Shown here: piece by piece, positions 35,520 to 46,364 of the stretch | Layout of the letters: every line of letters begins with the position of its first letter | Numbering within the stretch: position 1 is the stretch's first letter | From: Heterodera schachtii | Lineage: Eukaryota > Nematoda > Chromadorea > Rhabditida > Heteroderidae | Assembly: GCA_023374025.1 (NCBI GenBank) | Contig: SIJG01000104.1 | Coordinates: 205,485 to 269,484, forward strand | Length of the DNA stretch: 64,000 nucleotides | Direction of reading: 5' to 3' | Translations under genes and position numbers: made by a program | Notes under the pieces: model-generated | Database searches by the model: none | Told to the model about the DNA's origin: nothing | The model's input: only the letters and a program-made list of their open reading frames with translations

Positions 35520-38500
35520 AAAATTGGACAAAAAATTGCGTTTTTTTGTAAAATTTTTGCCAAAATACCAAAATTTTTCAATGGTATTAATTAAAAATAT
35601 TATTTTTTTCATTTTCGGCAGATTTCATTGAATAAATCCGGGTTAATTCCAAAATTCTTTTTATGTTTCTTATGACTTTATGAATCTAAAATTGTTTTTA
35701 TAGCTAAATTGTTAAACATTAGTAATTGTTTTATAATTAATAATTTTTTTAATTATTCGTGGTTGAAATAGACAATTTCTTGATGTTGCATCACACTGAT
35801 TGAATTTTATGTGCTTATTATTGAATTTTTTTAAATTAAACAATAAATAATTAATTTCCGATTAATTTTACATTTTTAATATAATTGGTCAATTTTTATT
35901 TTCTATTAATGCTAAAAATATATATATAGGGATTGTCGGTATTATTATTTTTAACTCTTTCAAGTTTTTATTTTGGTTATTATTACATTTGATTTCCTTA
36001 TTCTTTAGATTATTTATATCAGGCACGTGAGAATTAGCTTAACAATTTCTATTTCCTTTAATATTTTATTAATTGTTGATTTTATATTTGTTTTCATTGG
36101 TTGTAAATTAAGTTCATTTCAGATTATTTCAAATTTTTGCAATAATTTATTATTTTACATTAAATTAGAAATGTTCTTAAATTAAAAATATATTTCTATT
36201 TTTTCTTGATCTCATACATAATTGGATGATCATTTTTGACGTCTGTTTAATTATATTTAATGATAATAAGTATTCTCTTAAATTTAAAAGGATTAAAAGA
36301 AAAAATAATCATTATTATTTTTGGTTTTGAGTTTATTTACTGTTTTGTATTTGCAATGTTTTCTTATTTTTGTATTAAAACACTTTATTAAAATTAATTT
36401 ATTTTATTTGTGGTTGATTACAAATTGTAAAATTTTTAAATTTTATTTTTATGGTATTTAAATTGAGATAATTTTTAAATAAATAAACCCACTTGTTTTA
36501 TTTTTGTCGATAATTTGTTTGGATTATTTAACATTTTTTATTAAAAATTAGCAATTTTTATTAATAATTAAAACATAAATATTTCCAATTCCACTAAAAT
36601 CTTTTCTTATGTTAATTAATTGACATTAAACTTAATTTAACAACAACTATTTATCTTTTAATCTATAGGTCAGAAAAAGCCAAGGTAATGACAATTAAAA
36701 TTATTTGTTTGTAATATTTTATTATGCTTAATTTCAAGATGATTTGAGGAATTTATTTATTTACAATACATTAATTTGCCTTTGTGCTGCTATTTTTAAA
36801 ATTTATTTATTTATTTTTTAGTTCACTAACTTAAAAGTGAATACATTAAATTTAAAATGTTTGATAATTATTTCATATTTTGAAGATGAAATCCATCGTT
36901 AATTAAAGCATTGGTAAATAAATTATTTAATTTTTATGAATTTTTTAATAAACTGTCTATATAATTATTACTTTTATTGATAATGTAAGTTAATTGCTGC
37001 TTACAATAAGTATAATTTATATATTATAATAAAGTTTTATGATATGTCAAGAGCTAGCTCATTTTCCCGATATTCGGTAGTAACAATTTTACATAAATTG
37101 TATTTTTTGAATAAAAAACATTACTAATTATTGTTTGTTATTATACACAAATTATAATTTTAACCTTTACTGAAATTTTATTCTTTTGTTGTATTGAATC
37201 ACTGATCAAATGGCCGAATGGCCAGCGATTTTGTAAGATAGTCGATTATTGCGTAATGAATAATTAAGTAATAATTCTTTGTATAATTATGGATTAATAG
37301 AGTTTATAAAGAATATTTTTATAGAATGAATTGTGGTACACTTTTATTTTTAATCACTGTTATTTTATTTTTATATATTAATATAAAATATATGTTAACT
37401 AATTATAATTTTTGTTTTGATTAACTTGTTCAATTCTCTCAAAAAATTTGTTGATGGTGGCGGGAATTTTTTGTTTAAGTAATTGTAGGAAAAATTGATA
37501 ATTATATTTTATGTTTTATCTTAAAACTTTTACATTTTTTTGTTTCTATAAATAGTAGTAAATTTTTATGTTCATTATCTCTTTATAAAAGGTTATTTTT
37601 TGGTGGTGCTAAAAGATTTTAAGTTTTGTATATCATTTAGTTTAATAAATTGTTATTCAGTTAAACTTTTCTGTTAACAAACATTTAGATTTATTATCAT
37701 TTATTCAAAAACTTTGTATAATATTTATTTTTTAAATAAAATTTACTTTAATATTTTATTATAGGAAAAATTTGTGGTACTTATTTATAAGTTTTTTTTC
37801 TTTTTTTTTAAATATTCTATTCAAAAGATTTTTTTTTAAAAATTAAATTATCATTTTGGTTCCGATTTTGGTATTGAATTATTAGAAAATAATGTATATT
37901 TAATACATATTTGCTTTGATTAAAAATATTTCGTCAAGTAAATCTTTTGGGTAGTAGTTGTAATTTTATAGAATTTTTTTTAATTTCACTTCAAATATTT
38001 TAAATGGTTTAAAAATGTCGTATATTATTTTTACTTAAATTTAATAAATTTTATGACATATTGTATTAATTATAATAAATTTTATATTTCCATTTTACTA
38101 ATTTTTCTTCCGAATTTTAAGAAATTTTGTTTAATGCTTAAAATTTTTTTTATTATTCATGTCCAAAAGCCATTTTTTTTTGCAACCTTCTTGGAAGACG
38201 TTTATAAAATTTGATCGATTTTTTATTTTATTGTTGCATTAATATTCTAACTACCGAATTATTAAAATCATGGTACAGTTAACAACGGATTTTTTTGGAG
38301 TTTGGCTTCAAAATTTTACGAACTTTGTGTTAATATTATCAAATTTATGACACTTTGACTCTCAACTAATTGCCTTTTTATTATACAAAAAACAAGGTTT
38401 ACGGTACTTCCGGGTTTTGTCACCCCCTGAATTTTTTTAAATAATTCAATATTTATCAAATTTTTTACTTATTTAAGTTTTAATTTTTAAACAGATGGTA

Positions 38501-39420
38501 CATATTAATTAAAATTTATGTTGTATTTCGAATACGAGAATAATGAAAAATTAATATAAAAAATTTGATATTTTGTCAGAATTTGTACAAAGGCGATTTT
38601 CATGGCCAATTTTTTAAGAAAAAATTATGATTTTTTTTGTTTTCTATGATTTTTTAATTAATATTTTTTTTATTTCGTCTATTAGCTTTATGATTTTGTC
38701 AATTGGCGAAAAATTATAAAATAATGGTATACGTTTTCTTTTTCTTTGAAAATTAATTAAATGAGGCAAATATTATATATTTTTTAGGTTTAAAATCATG
38801 GCAAGAATCTCAAAGGCCAATTGTGCGTTGTTTTTTTTTGCTAAAATTATTAATTATTTAACATTTCAAAATTTTTAGATTTTAATAAGGTTAAGAATAT
38901 ATTTAAATAGAAAATCTTTAACTTGTTAATTTTTTATTAAATTTTTTTTATCTATACTCATTAAGTTATTATTGTACATTTATTCTATAAAAAATGATTT
39001 TAAAAATAAATTAAAATTCTCATTGTTAGCTCAATAAATTTTTTTGCTCGTTTTTGGTGTAAGAATTAATTCATTTTTTAATGTTCTTTAATTTCACATC
39101 ATAAATATTATATAATAGAAATATTTTCTCGTGTTTATGTACCTCAATTTTGGACAAAATCCTGACCAACTTTATTTCGTTATTTGTAATATTTAAAAAT
39201 CTTTAGTTAAATAAATATTTAATAAATAACTATGTCGTATTGTTATCACTGATCATAACAAATGTATAAGTTTATTATAAATTTCTATTTATTTGTTTTT
39301 TCTAAGTCTATTTGTTAACTTGATACCTTTTTTAAAATTCCATTTTAAAATATTGTATTCTGCAAGGAACATTAATTATTTCTCTAATTTTTTAATTTTC
39401 TTAAAAAATGTAAAAAGCAT
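35520..39420. other. AT-rich noncoding stretch
   Basis: No gene seen. ATTCGGTAGTAACAATTTTA near 37073 matches a motif near 7205. Otherwise featureless A/T-run sequence. Confidence 0.5.
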
Positions 39421-40205
39421 TCTAAGTTGCGACCTACCGTATATTCTCTAATTATATACCAGTCTCCATAATCTGCCGGTCTCCATTTATGTGCCAGGGG
39501 GGATAAATAATAATTTATTTGGCACATTTTTCAAAAAAATTAAACTCAAATCAACAGTAAAAGGGGCTAATAAATGAACAATTCGTTGCAAAAATTCCAA
39601 AATAGTGACAAAATGGTGGCAAAAAGTCCGAAATATTGACGAATAGTGACATAATTTTTAGCCAAAAATTAAGTCAAAATAATTTTTATTCACTAATTGA
39701 AGTTGCAAATGAGGAATTTTCCTTTGAAATATTCCCTTATAAATACTGAACATTTTTAATCAAAATTTGTCAAGAAAAAAAATAGTGGGAAGAATTTTTA
39801 AAAAAGTTTTCCAATTCTTTGGTATTTGATGAAAAAATTTTTAGACCGATTCTTAGGGGTGCATTTTTTGGTTTTATTGCATTTTTGTTAAGGAATTTTC
39901 CAAATTAAGAAATGCAATAAAATGATTTCAATCATTCTTTAAATTAATTCTTGTTGAAATTTGCGAATAATCTGCATATAAAAATTTCATTTTTTGAATT
40001 GTTTTTTTAATGCACTTTTTTAGCTCCAATTATTTTCTCTAATCTCGTATTTATAATTTAAAATATTCAAATTTTTCTTTTATAATTACTTTGTATTTAT
40101 TTTGTTAAATTTTGAAAACTTCTAATTGTAGGGTAAGTCCAAATTTGCACCTCAATATTTGCGCCCACAGCATTTACACTTTTTCGCCCATTTTTTACAA
40201 AAAAA
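39421..40205. repeat. Decayed repeat remnants
   Basis: Slightly GC-richer patches: CCAGTCTCCATAATCTGCCG near 39460, then AATAATTTTTATTCACTAAT with AGTTGCAAATGAGG near 39680-39715, which matches the interior of the element at 26978-27137. TTGCGCCCACAGCATTTACA near 40159 has no partner that I recognised. No gene is present. Confidence 0.35.
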
Positions 40206-40545
40206 AAAAAATAATCAAAAAACTATTAAAAATTTTCCCTACAAAGCTTAACAAAAAATTATTCATAAAGGACTTTTAAACTTTTTAAGAAACGGTGTTA
40301 AAATTATTTTCAAGTACAAATTAAGCATAATTCAAAAACAAGTTACTAGCATTGAAACATTGAAAATCAGAGAAAAATTAAATTGGTATTAAATTAAAAT
40401 ACAAATTAGCGAAATTTAATAAAATTTTTATTATTCCAGTTAATAGAGGTATAAATTACGTTTTTTAAATATAAGAAATTATATTAATGTTTAAAGCAAA
40501 TTTTACTATGCAAATATTGTTTTATATAGCCTTTTAATCAACTAA

Positions 40546-40573
40546 AATGGTCCAATTGGCTGCGTTTTTCCAA
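40546..40573 (+). repeat. Fragment of the GGCGTCAGAAAAAG family
   Basis: AAATGGTCCAATTGGCTGCG followed by TTTTTCCA matches the right part of the units at 55945-56010 and 62245-62308. Only this part is preserved. Confidence 0.4.
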
Positions 40574-43050
40574 ATTTTATTAGAACCAAATGATAAAATT
40601 TCCCTCAGAACTTGGAAAGTTTAAACAAAAATTTTTAAGAAGAAAAAAATTGCATGTAGCGATGAATTTTTAAGTTTACTTTTTTATTTTCTTTTAAAAT
40701 TTGTTTCTATATATTTTTAGTAATTATAATTAATTTCTTCTATTAATCTCATAAAAATTGGATTTTGTAAATCCTTAGAATCGATTTTAGAAATTTCTTA
40801 AAAGTCGCTTAATTTTTTTAAAATTTTTTGACTACAAATTAATTTTTCTTTTTGAAAATGACAAAAACGAAAAAACGTTTATTTTTTGATATAGTATATT
40901 TTTTTAGTTTAGTTATAGATCGTGATAATATTATTTTAAATTATTAATTGTTCTCTTTAAAATAGAGCCATCAATTTCCATAAAATTATTAATTAAAATT
41001 TTTTTTTTAATTTTAAAAAATATTTAATGCCTTATTTTATTACAATTTATATTCTCATTGTGTCGTCTTAAGTAACCCTATGTAGATAAAAGAAAAAAAT
41101 AATAAAAATTATAGCAAAAACTTTTAAAATATCTCATAGTTTTGTTGTTCACTCTCCACTTTCCATGGAAATCTTTAATATTTTAACTAATTATAATTGT
41201 TGTGATTTTTTTCCATTACATATTAATTGGATAAGTAAAATTTTTTATTATTTTTCATTTTTAATTCACTTCTTTTTTGATTTAACTCACATTTTTTAAT
41301 TTATAAAATAATGTAATTTCTCTTTTTTTTTAATATGCCTTTTTTCAACTTTATTATTTATTTTAAGTGTCTATTTGAGTTTTATTTTATTGTTTAAAAG
41401 GCTAAAATAGTTTAATCATTTTTATATAAATTTTGTTTTGTTTTCCTTTTTCTCCATTAGTAAATCCATATTTTTATTAATACATTTAGTACATTTTATT
41501 GAATAATTTTCCTTGTAGAACTTTCCGAATTCTTTTTCATTCTGCGTCGTAGTAATTTTATATATAAAAGTTACGAAACTAATTATTTTTTAAATAAAAA
41601 TAATTTTACAAAAAATTATAATTTAAAATATTCAATATATCCTAAATTTTAAATGTGTCTTTATTTTTGATTTATTCTTTTGCTATTTTAACACTTTGTT
41701 TTTTAATTTCAAAATCTAAATTTATTTTCAATTGTTTTTGATTATTCATTTATTCATCCTGTTTTTTTTTTTGCATTTTTATTTTTATTTTTAATATTTT
41801 ATGTACCGCGACGACAAATAGCGTGAATTTAAATTATATATCCCTTTTTGTATAGTGAAAAATTAGATTTTTTAAAATTTTTCACAATATAATTCTTTTA
41901 TTTTAAATGTTGATAATTTTCTTATTTTTTTTTAAATTTCTGTGAGAAGTAAATAAAATGTTATCTATTTTAATGTTTAATTTTTCAAAAATGATTTGAT
42001 TATTTTTAAAATTACTTTGTGTATACCAAGTTATTTTTAATTTTTTTCGAATTAGGACATTAAATTAAAAAATTTAAAAAAAAAAAAAACGTAATTTAGT
42101 TTTGAATAAAATACTTTAAATTTAATTTCACTTTTCTTACATTTATTCTTCAATACTTTCTTATCTTTTTTATAAATCAGTTTTCTTTTTTCTTTTCCTC
42201 TTAATTTTTAATTGCTTTACATTCTCTGAAATTGTGTTTTAATGTTTATTATTCTTTTTATCACTCATGTTCTATGATCCCTTTTTGCGTTAGTCTCGCC
42301 TGTCTCTATTAAATTTAATCAATTTTTTAAGTATTCATAATTAACATTTTTTATTATTTATTATTTAAATATTTAATTTTCAATTATTAATTTTTTTATT
42401 TATTTAATTTGTAAATTTATTTTTATTTTAACTAAGCAAAATAAAATTGTTATTATATTAATAGATATGATCAAAAAAAAATTAGATGTATTAAAATTGT
42501 TGATTCCATCATTCAGTATTAATAAAGTATTGGTGATATTTTTTTAATCTTTTCATTTTAAAATTTGTTTTAATATATTTTTAGGATTAAAAAATCACGG
42601 CCAGAATCACCAAAAGCTAATAAAATGATTATTTTCGTCAAATATTTATAAACTATTTAACATTTCTAATCTTTTAAATAGTAAAATAAATTTCCAATAG
42701 AAAAGTTTTAATTGTGAATTTTTTACGTATTAAAAAATTGGCTTTTATATTCATTCAGTTAGTTTTTATTCCAACATTATTTATTAAAATTAATTTTTAT
42801 TAAAAAACGTTTTTAAATTAAATCATATACACATTGTCTGTTCATTAATTGTTTTGCTCGTTTTAGGTGTGAGAAAACTAATTCATTTAGAAGAAATAAT
42901 AAACTGTTTTTTTTTGTTTCAATTAAAATTCGATTATTGGTTAGTTTCGACAGTAAAGTTTGTTTTAAAAAAACTTGTTCTATATGGTATGAATTTCGTT
43001 TAATTTTTAAATTAAAATGATAAGCACATTCGAATATCATGTCCAACAAA
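40574..43050. other. AT-rich noncoding stretch
   Basis: No gene supported. TTTCTGTGAGAAGTAAATAA near 41937 resembles TTTTGTGAGATGTAAATAAA near 31740, again an old dispersed module. A 78-residue - strand frame at 42813-43049 has no recognisable domain. Confidence 0.45.
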
Positions 43051-43054
43051 TCAG

Positions 43055-43537
43055 ATTTACGGTAACAAGAAGGGGGAGGCCGGCGGTGCCGATAGGCGCC
43101 GCCGGGAAAATTTTGAAAATTTGAAATGTTATTGTTAACAGAATTTGTACAAAAACTGTCCCAATTTGTGTTTTTGAACTAATTTAAAAAAAAATGGGTT
43201 TTTTTAAGTCTGGCGGTGCCGATAGGCATAGAAGAAAAATACGTAGAAAGTAATATTTATCTGATTTTTTGGACAAATTCTTAGAAATCGTTGTGCCATG
43301 AAATTAACTACCTAATAAGATTTAGAATAATTTTTTAGGAATTAAAACTAATAATTTTGATAATTCTTTTTTTTGAAAGAAAAAAAGTCACAAAATGGCC
43401 AACTTTTGCTTCAAATTTTGAAAATTTTATTGGAATTCTGGAGACGCGTGAAAATTTTTTGGAATTTTTATCTGGACGGATCTTGATGTCGGGATCCCGA
43501 ATTTAATCCCGCGGGATCCCGATCCCGTCCGGTCTTA
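43055..43537 (-). mobile_element. GGGATCCCG-array element, copy 2, with two GC cores
   Basis: Core 1 CCGGCGGTGCCGATAGGCGC at 43080 continues GCCGGG, the most perfect palindrome of the set. A second, partial core TGGCGGTGCCGATAGGC lies at 43211. The block 43264-43460 matches 22297-22484. The right end holds GTCGGGATCCCG and CCCGCGGGATCCCGATCCCG (about 43488-43530), ending GTCCGGTCTT. This copy links the GC core to the GGGATCCCG array in one element. Confidence 0.7.
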
Positions 43538-43589
43538 ATGTAAAATATTAATTGTTAAGTTGGTATTTTTGTTTTGATTTTTAATCAAA

Positions 43590-43870
43590 TAATTTTCTTA
43601 TTTTAAGGTTAAAATAACCTTAATTTTAAGTGAACTTATAAATGAATGGGTTGGATAATTTTTTTAATAAATTATTTAATTAATAGAATGAATGGTTTGA
43701 ATATCATTAATTAAGCAGCTTTTAATTTTTTAATTTGATTTGATATGATAAAATTTACTAGTTAAATTATAAATTCCTATTTTTCACTCTCATGCGATCT
43801 TCCCAAACTCTTGTCCTCCTGACAACAACCAATGTTTATTATTGTTATTTCATTAATTTCAAAATTGTTT
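43590..43870 (+). repeat. Dispersed AT-rich module, copy 2
   Basis: Resembles 3130-3440: AAGTGAACTT, TTGGATAAT, CATTAATTAAGCAG and TATTTTTCACTCTCATGC follow in the same order. The copies are diverged and noncoding. Confidence 0.45.
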
Positions 43871-44035
43871 TAAAAATAAATTTCAAATAAATCTATTGTT
43901 TGTTTTTATTTTCATTATTTTTTGCTTTTTTAAGAATTAAATTTTTCAATAAATTATAATATTTTTTAATTTCTTTTTTTATTTTCACATCACTTTCCAT
44001 TTTCTCATTAATCATTACAAGTAGTTTTTTTAATT

Positions 44036-44520
44036 GCTTTTTGGGATGTTTGCCTTCCTTAATATAATATACTAATTGAATTTATGTTTGTTTTCAAAAA
44101 TTAGCTAATTACTATTTTATCATATAAAATTAATTAAATGGCAAAAGAAATATCAAAAATATTTTCATTTACTAAATTTAAATTGTTTTAGATGTGATTT
44201 GTTGTAATGATTATTTTTTCAAATTAAATTTTATAATTTATTAAACGTTTATATAGTAATAAATTTGTCATTAAAAAACATCTATTTTTTCTTTATAGTA
44301 ACTAGGCCGGATGCCATGTAAATGTTCCCAGTTGGCTGGTGTTTGAATTTTTTGATTCTATGTACATAGCAGGTAAAATCAATAATTTATATTTTTGTTT
44401 CTTCTATATTAATATATCACATTGTTTTTTATATTTTCTAAGGTTAATGACAATAAAGATTTTTTAAACATTTATTTTCTAATTTCGAAATGTTTCTAAA
44501 AGGTGGTTTGATTTTTAATT
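44036..44520 (+). repeat. Tandem repeat with exon-like block, copy 1
   Basis: The unit starts GCTTTTTGGGATGTTTGCCT and is repeated 485 bp downstream. It contains the exon-like block 44299-44372: CTTTATAG acceptor-like end, TAACTAGGCCGGATGCCATG, GTGTTTGAATTTTTTGATTC, CATAGCAG, then a GTAAAATC donor-like start. All three frames of the block hold stops, so it does not code for protein. Confidence 0.65.
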
Positions 44521-44750
44521 GCTTTTTGGGATGTTTGCCTTCCTTAATATAATATACTAATTGAATTTATTTTTGTTTTCAAAATTTGCAATACCATTTT
44601 TAGCACATAACATTAATTAAATGGCAAAAGAAATTGCAAAAAATTTCACATTTTTAAGTTTAACAGTAACTTGGCCGGATGTCATGTAAAATGTTCCCAG
44701 TTTTGCTGGTGTTTGAATTTTTTGACTTAAATGTACATAGCAGGTAAAAT
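44521..44750 (+). repeat. Tandem repeat with exon-like block, copy 2
   Basis: Partial second copy of the 44036 unit, with internal deletion. The exon-like block is 44667-44743, again bounded by ...CAG and GTAAAATC. Both ends are conserved while the middle varies. Confidence 0.65.
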
Positions 44751-46300
44751 CATTTTTTTAAAATTTCTCACAAGGAATTTCTATAAATTCTAAAATACAT
44801 AATATGTTAAAATATATAGGAAAAATTTGTGAGCTTATGGATTATTTTTGTTTTTAAAATTATGAATTTTATTATTCAAATTGTTACAATTAATGGATAA
44901 CGGCCAATTATTTATTATTTCCTTATTGCTGATATTTTTTTAAAATAATTCATATTCTTTAATTGCTATTTAGGGAAATAGAAACTGTTTAAACGTTTAT
45001 TATAAAATACGTTTTTTTAATCTAATACTTTGGGTTTATTTATTAAAGTATTAATATAAGATTATAATTTACTTTTTAAATTACTAATTAAATAATTGCC
45101 AAATAAAAATTTTTCTTCGAATGCGTAACCTTTTTAATATTAAATAGGTTATTTTTTATTAAATGTCATTTCCTCTTCTTTTTTATAATTTATATAAATT
45201 ATTATTAAGTGTTATTTGCAATATAAATTATTATTCTATATTCTATTTCATGTTCATTCGCAACATTGTGCAATCAGAATTAACGAAGCCTAATTTTAAT
45301 ATTAATAAATATATTTTAAATTTTTCGCTTTTTTAATTTAAGATAGTTTTGATTTTTTTTTTTGATTATTATATAAAGAATTTAGTTAAAAATATATAGG
45401 ATTTGTTTCTATAATTAGTAAAATACCAATTAACATTTAATTAGCAATATTAGTTTGTATGAGTTTGTTTATTTTGACATTCGAATATTGTTAATCCTTT
45501 ATTAAATTTGTTTTAGATTTTAACACTTTTTGCATTTTTTTACTATTTGATTTTTAATTTTAATTAATATCCCATGAGAGAGAATTAATTTTTACTTTTT
45601 ATAATATCATTCAATTTTTATTTTTCATTCTAGAAATTAGTTTACATTTTTTAATTTGTTTAATTACGTATTTAAGATAATATTTTAATTCCGTAAAAAT
45701 ATTTTCAAAATTTTGAAATATATCATTTTCGGTATAATTATTAACAAATTTCTTTAATTAATGCAGTCTCACAATTTAAAACATTAATAAAAAAATTTTT
45801 TATCCTAACAAACGAGAGTTTTAAGGTGATGCTTTAATTTTAAATGAATAAGGCGATAAATATTATACTGGCAGAAATAATATAAAATATTCCTGATTCC
45901 AATGTAATCTTTTTATTCACATTCCTTTTCATTTTTAAATTTATAATTTAAATTCATATTGTTTCAATTTTTGTGCATATTTTCCTTTTGGGGTTTTTAA
46001 AGCCTAATGCCTACCTATTTAGTCGATTTTTATAGCTTAAAAATCATCCCTAATTATAAAATAAAAATATCACTTTTTATTTTAATACATATCATTGTTT
46101 AAATTTAAAATTTTTATAATAGAACTAAATTTTATTTCTTATCTTTACTCTATTTTATTTGAAATTCCAATAAATGTTTAATATTTTCTATTATCATTTA
46201 GACTATTAATTATCTACGGGATGGAATTTTGAATTAACGCGAAAAATACAAAAAGCCAAACAAATAATGATGACTAAACTTTTTTTTAAATTTTTCATTC
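44751..46300. other. AT-rich stretch upstream of the zinc-knuckle gene
   Basis: No gene seen. No TATA box or other promoter element can be singled out in such AT-rich DNA. The promoter of the gene at 46365 should lie here. Confidence 0.45.
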
Positions 46301-46320
46301 CTTTTTGTTTTTTTTTACAG
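46300..46320 (+). promoter_or_regulatory. Strong 3' splice acceptor before the start codon
   Basis: A pyrimidine run ending TTTTTTTTTACAG (AG at 46319-46320) lies 44 bp upstream of the ATG at 46365, with no ATG in between. It could be a spliced-leader trans-splice acceptor if the organism is a nematode, or the end of a 5'UTR intron. The sequence alone cannot separate these. Confidence 0.5.
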
Positions 46321-46364
46321 CTTTAAAATATTAACCAATTTTCTTCCAATTTTCTTCGTTCATC

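Noticed and set aside
42813..43049. 78-residue - strand open frame
   Set aside because: No motif, no exon partners and AT-driven codon content.
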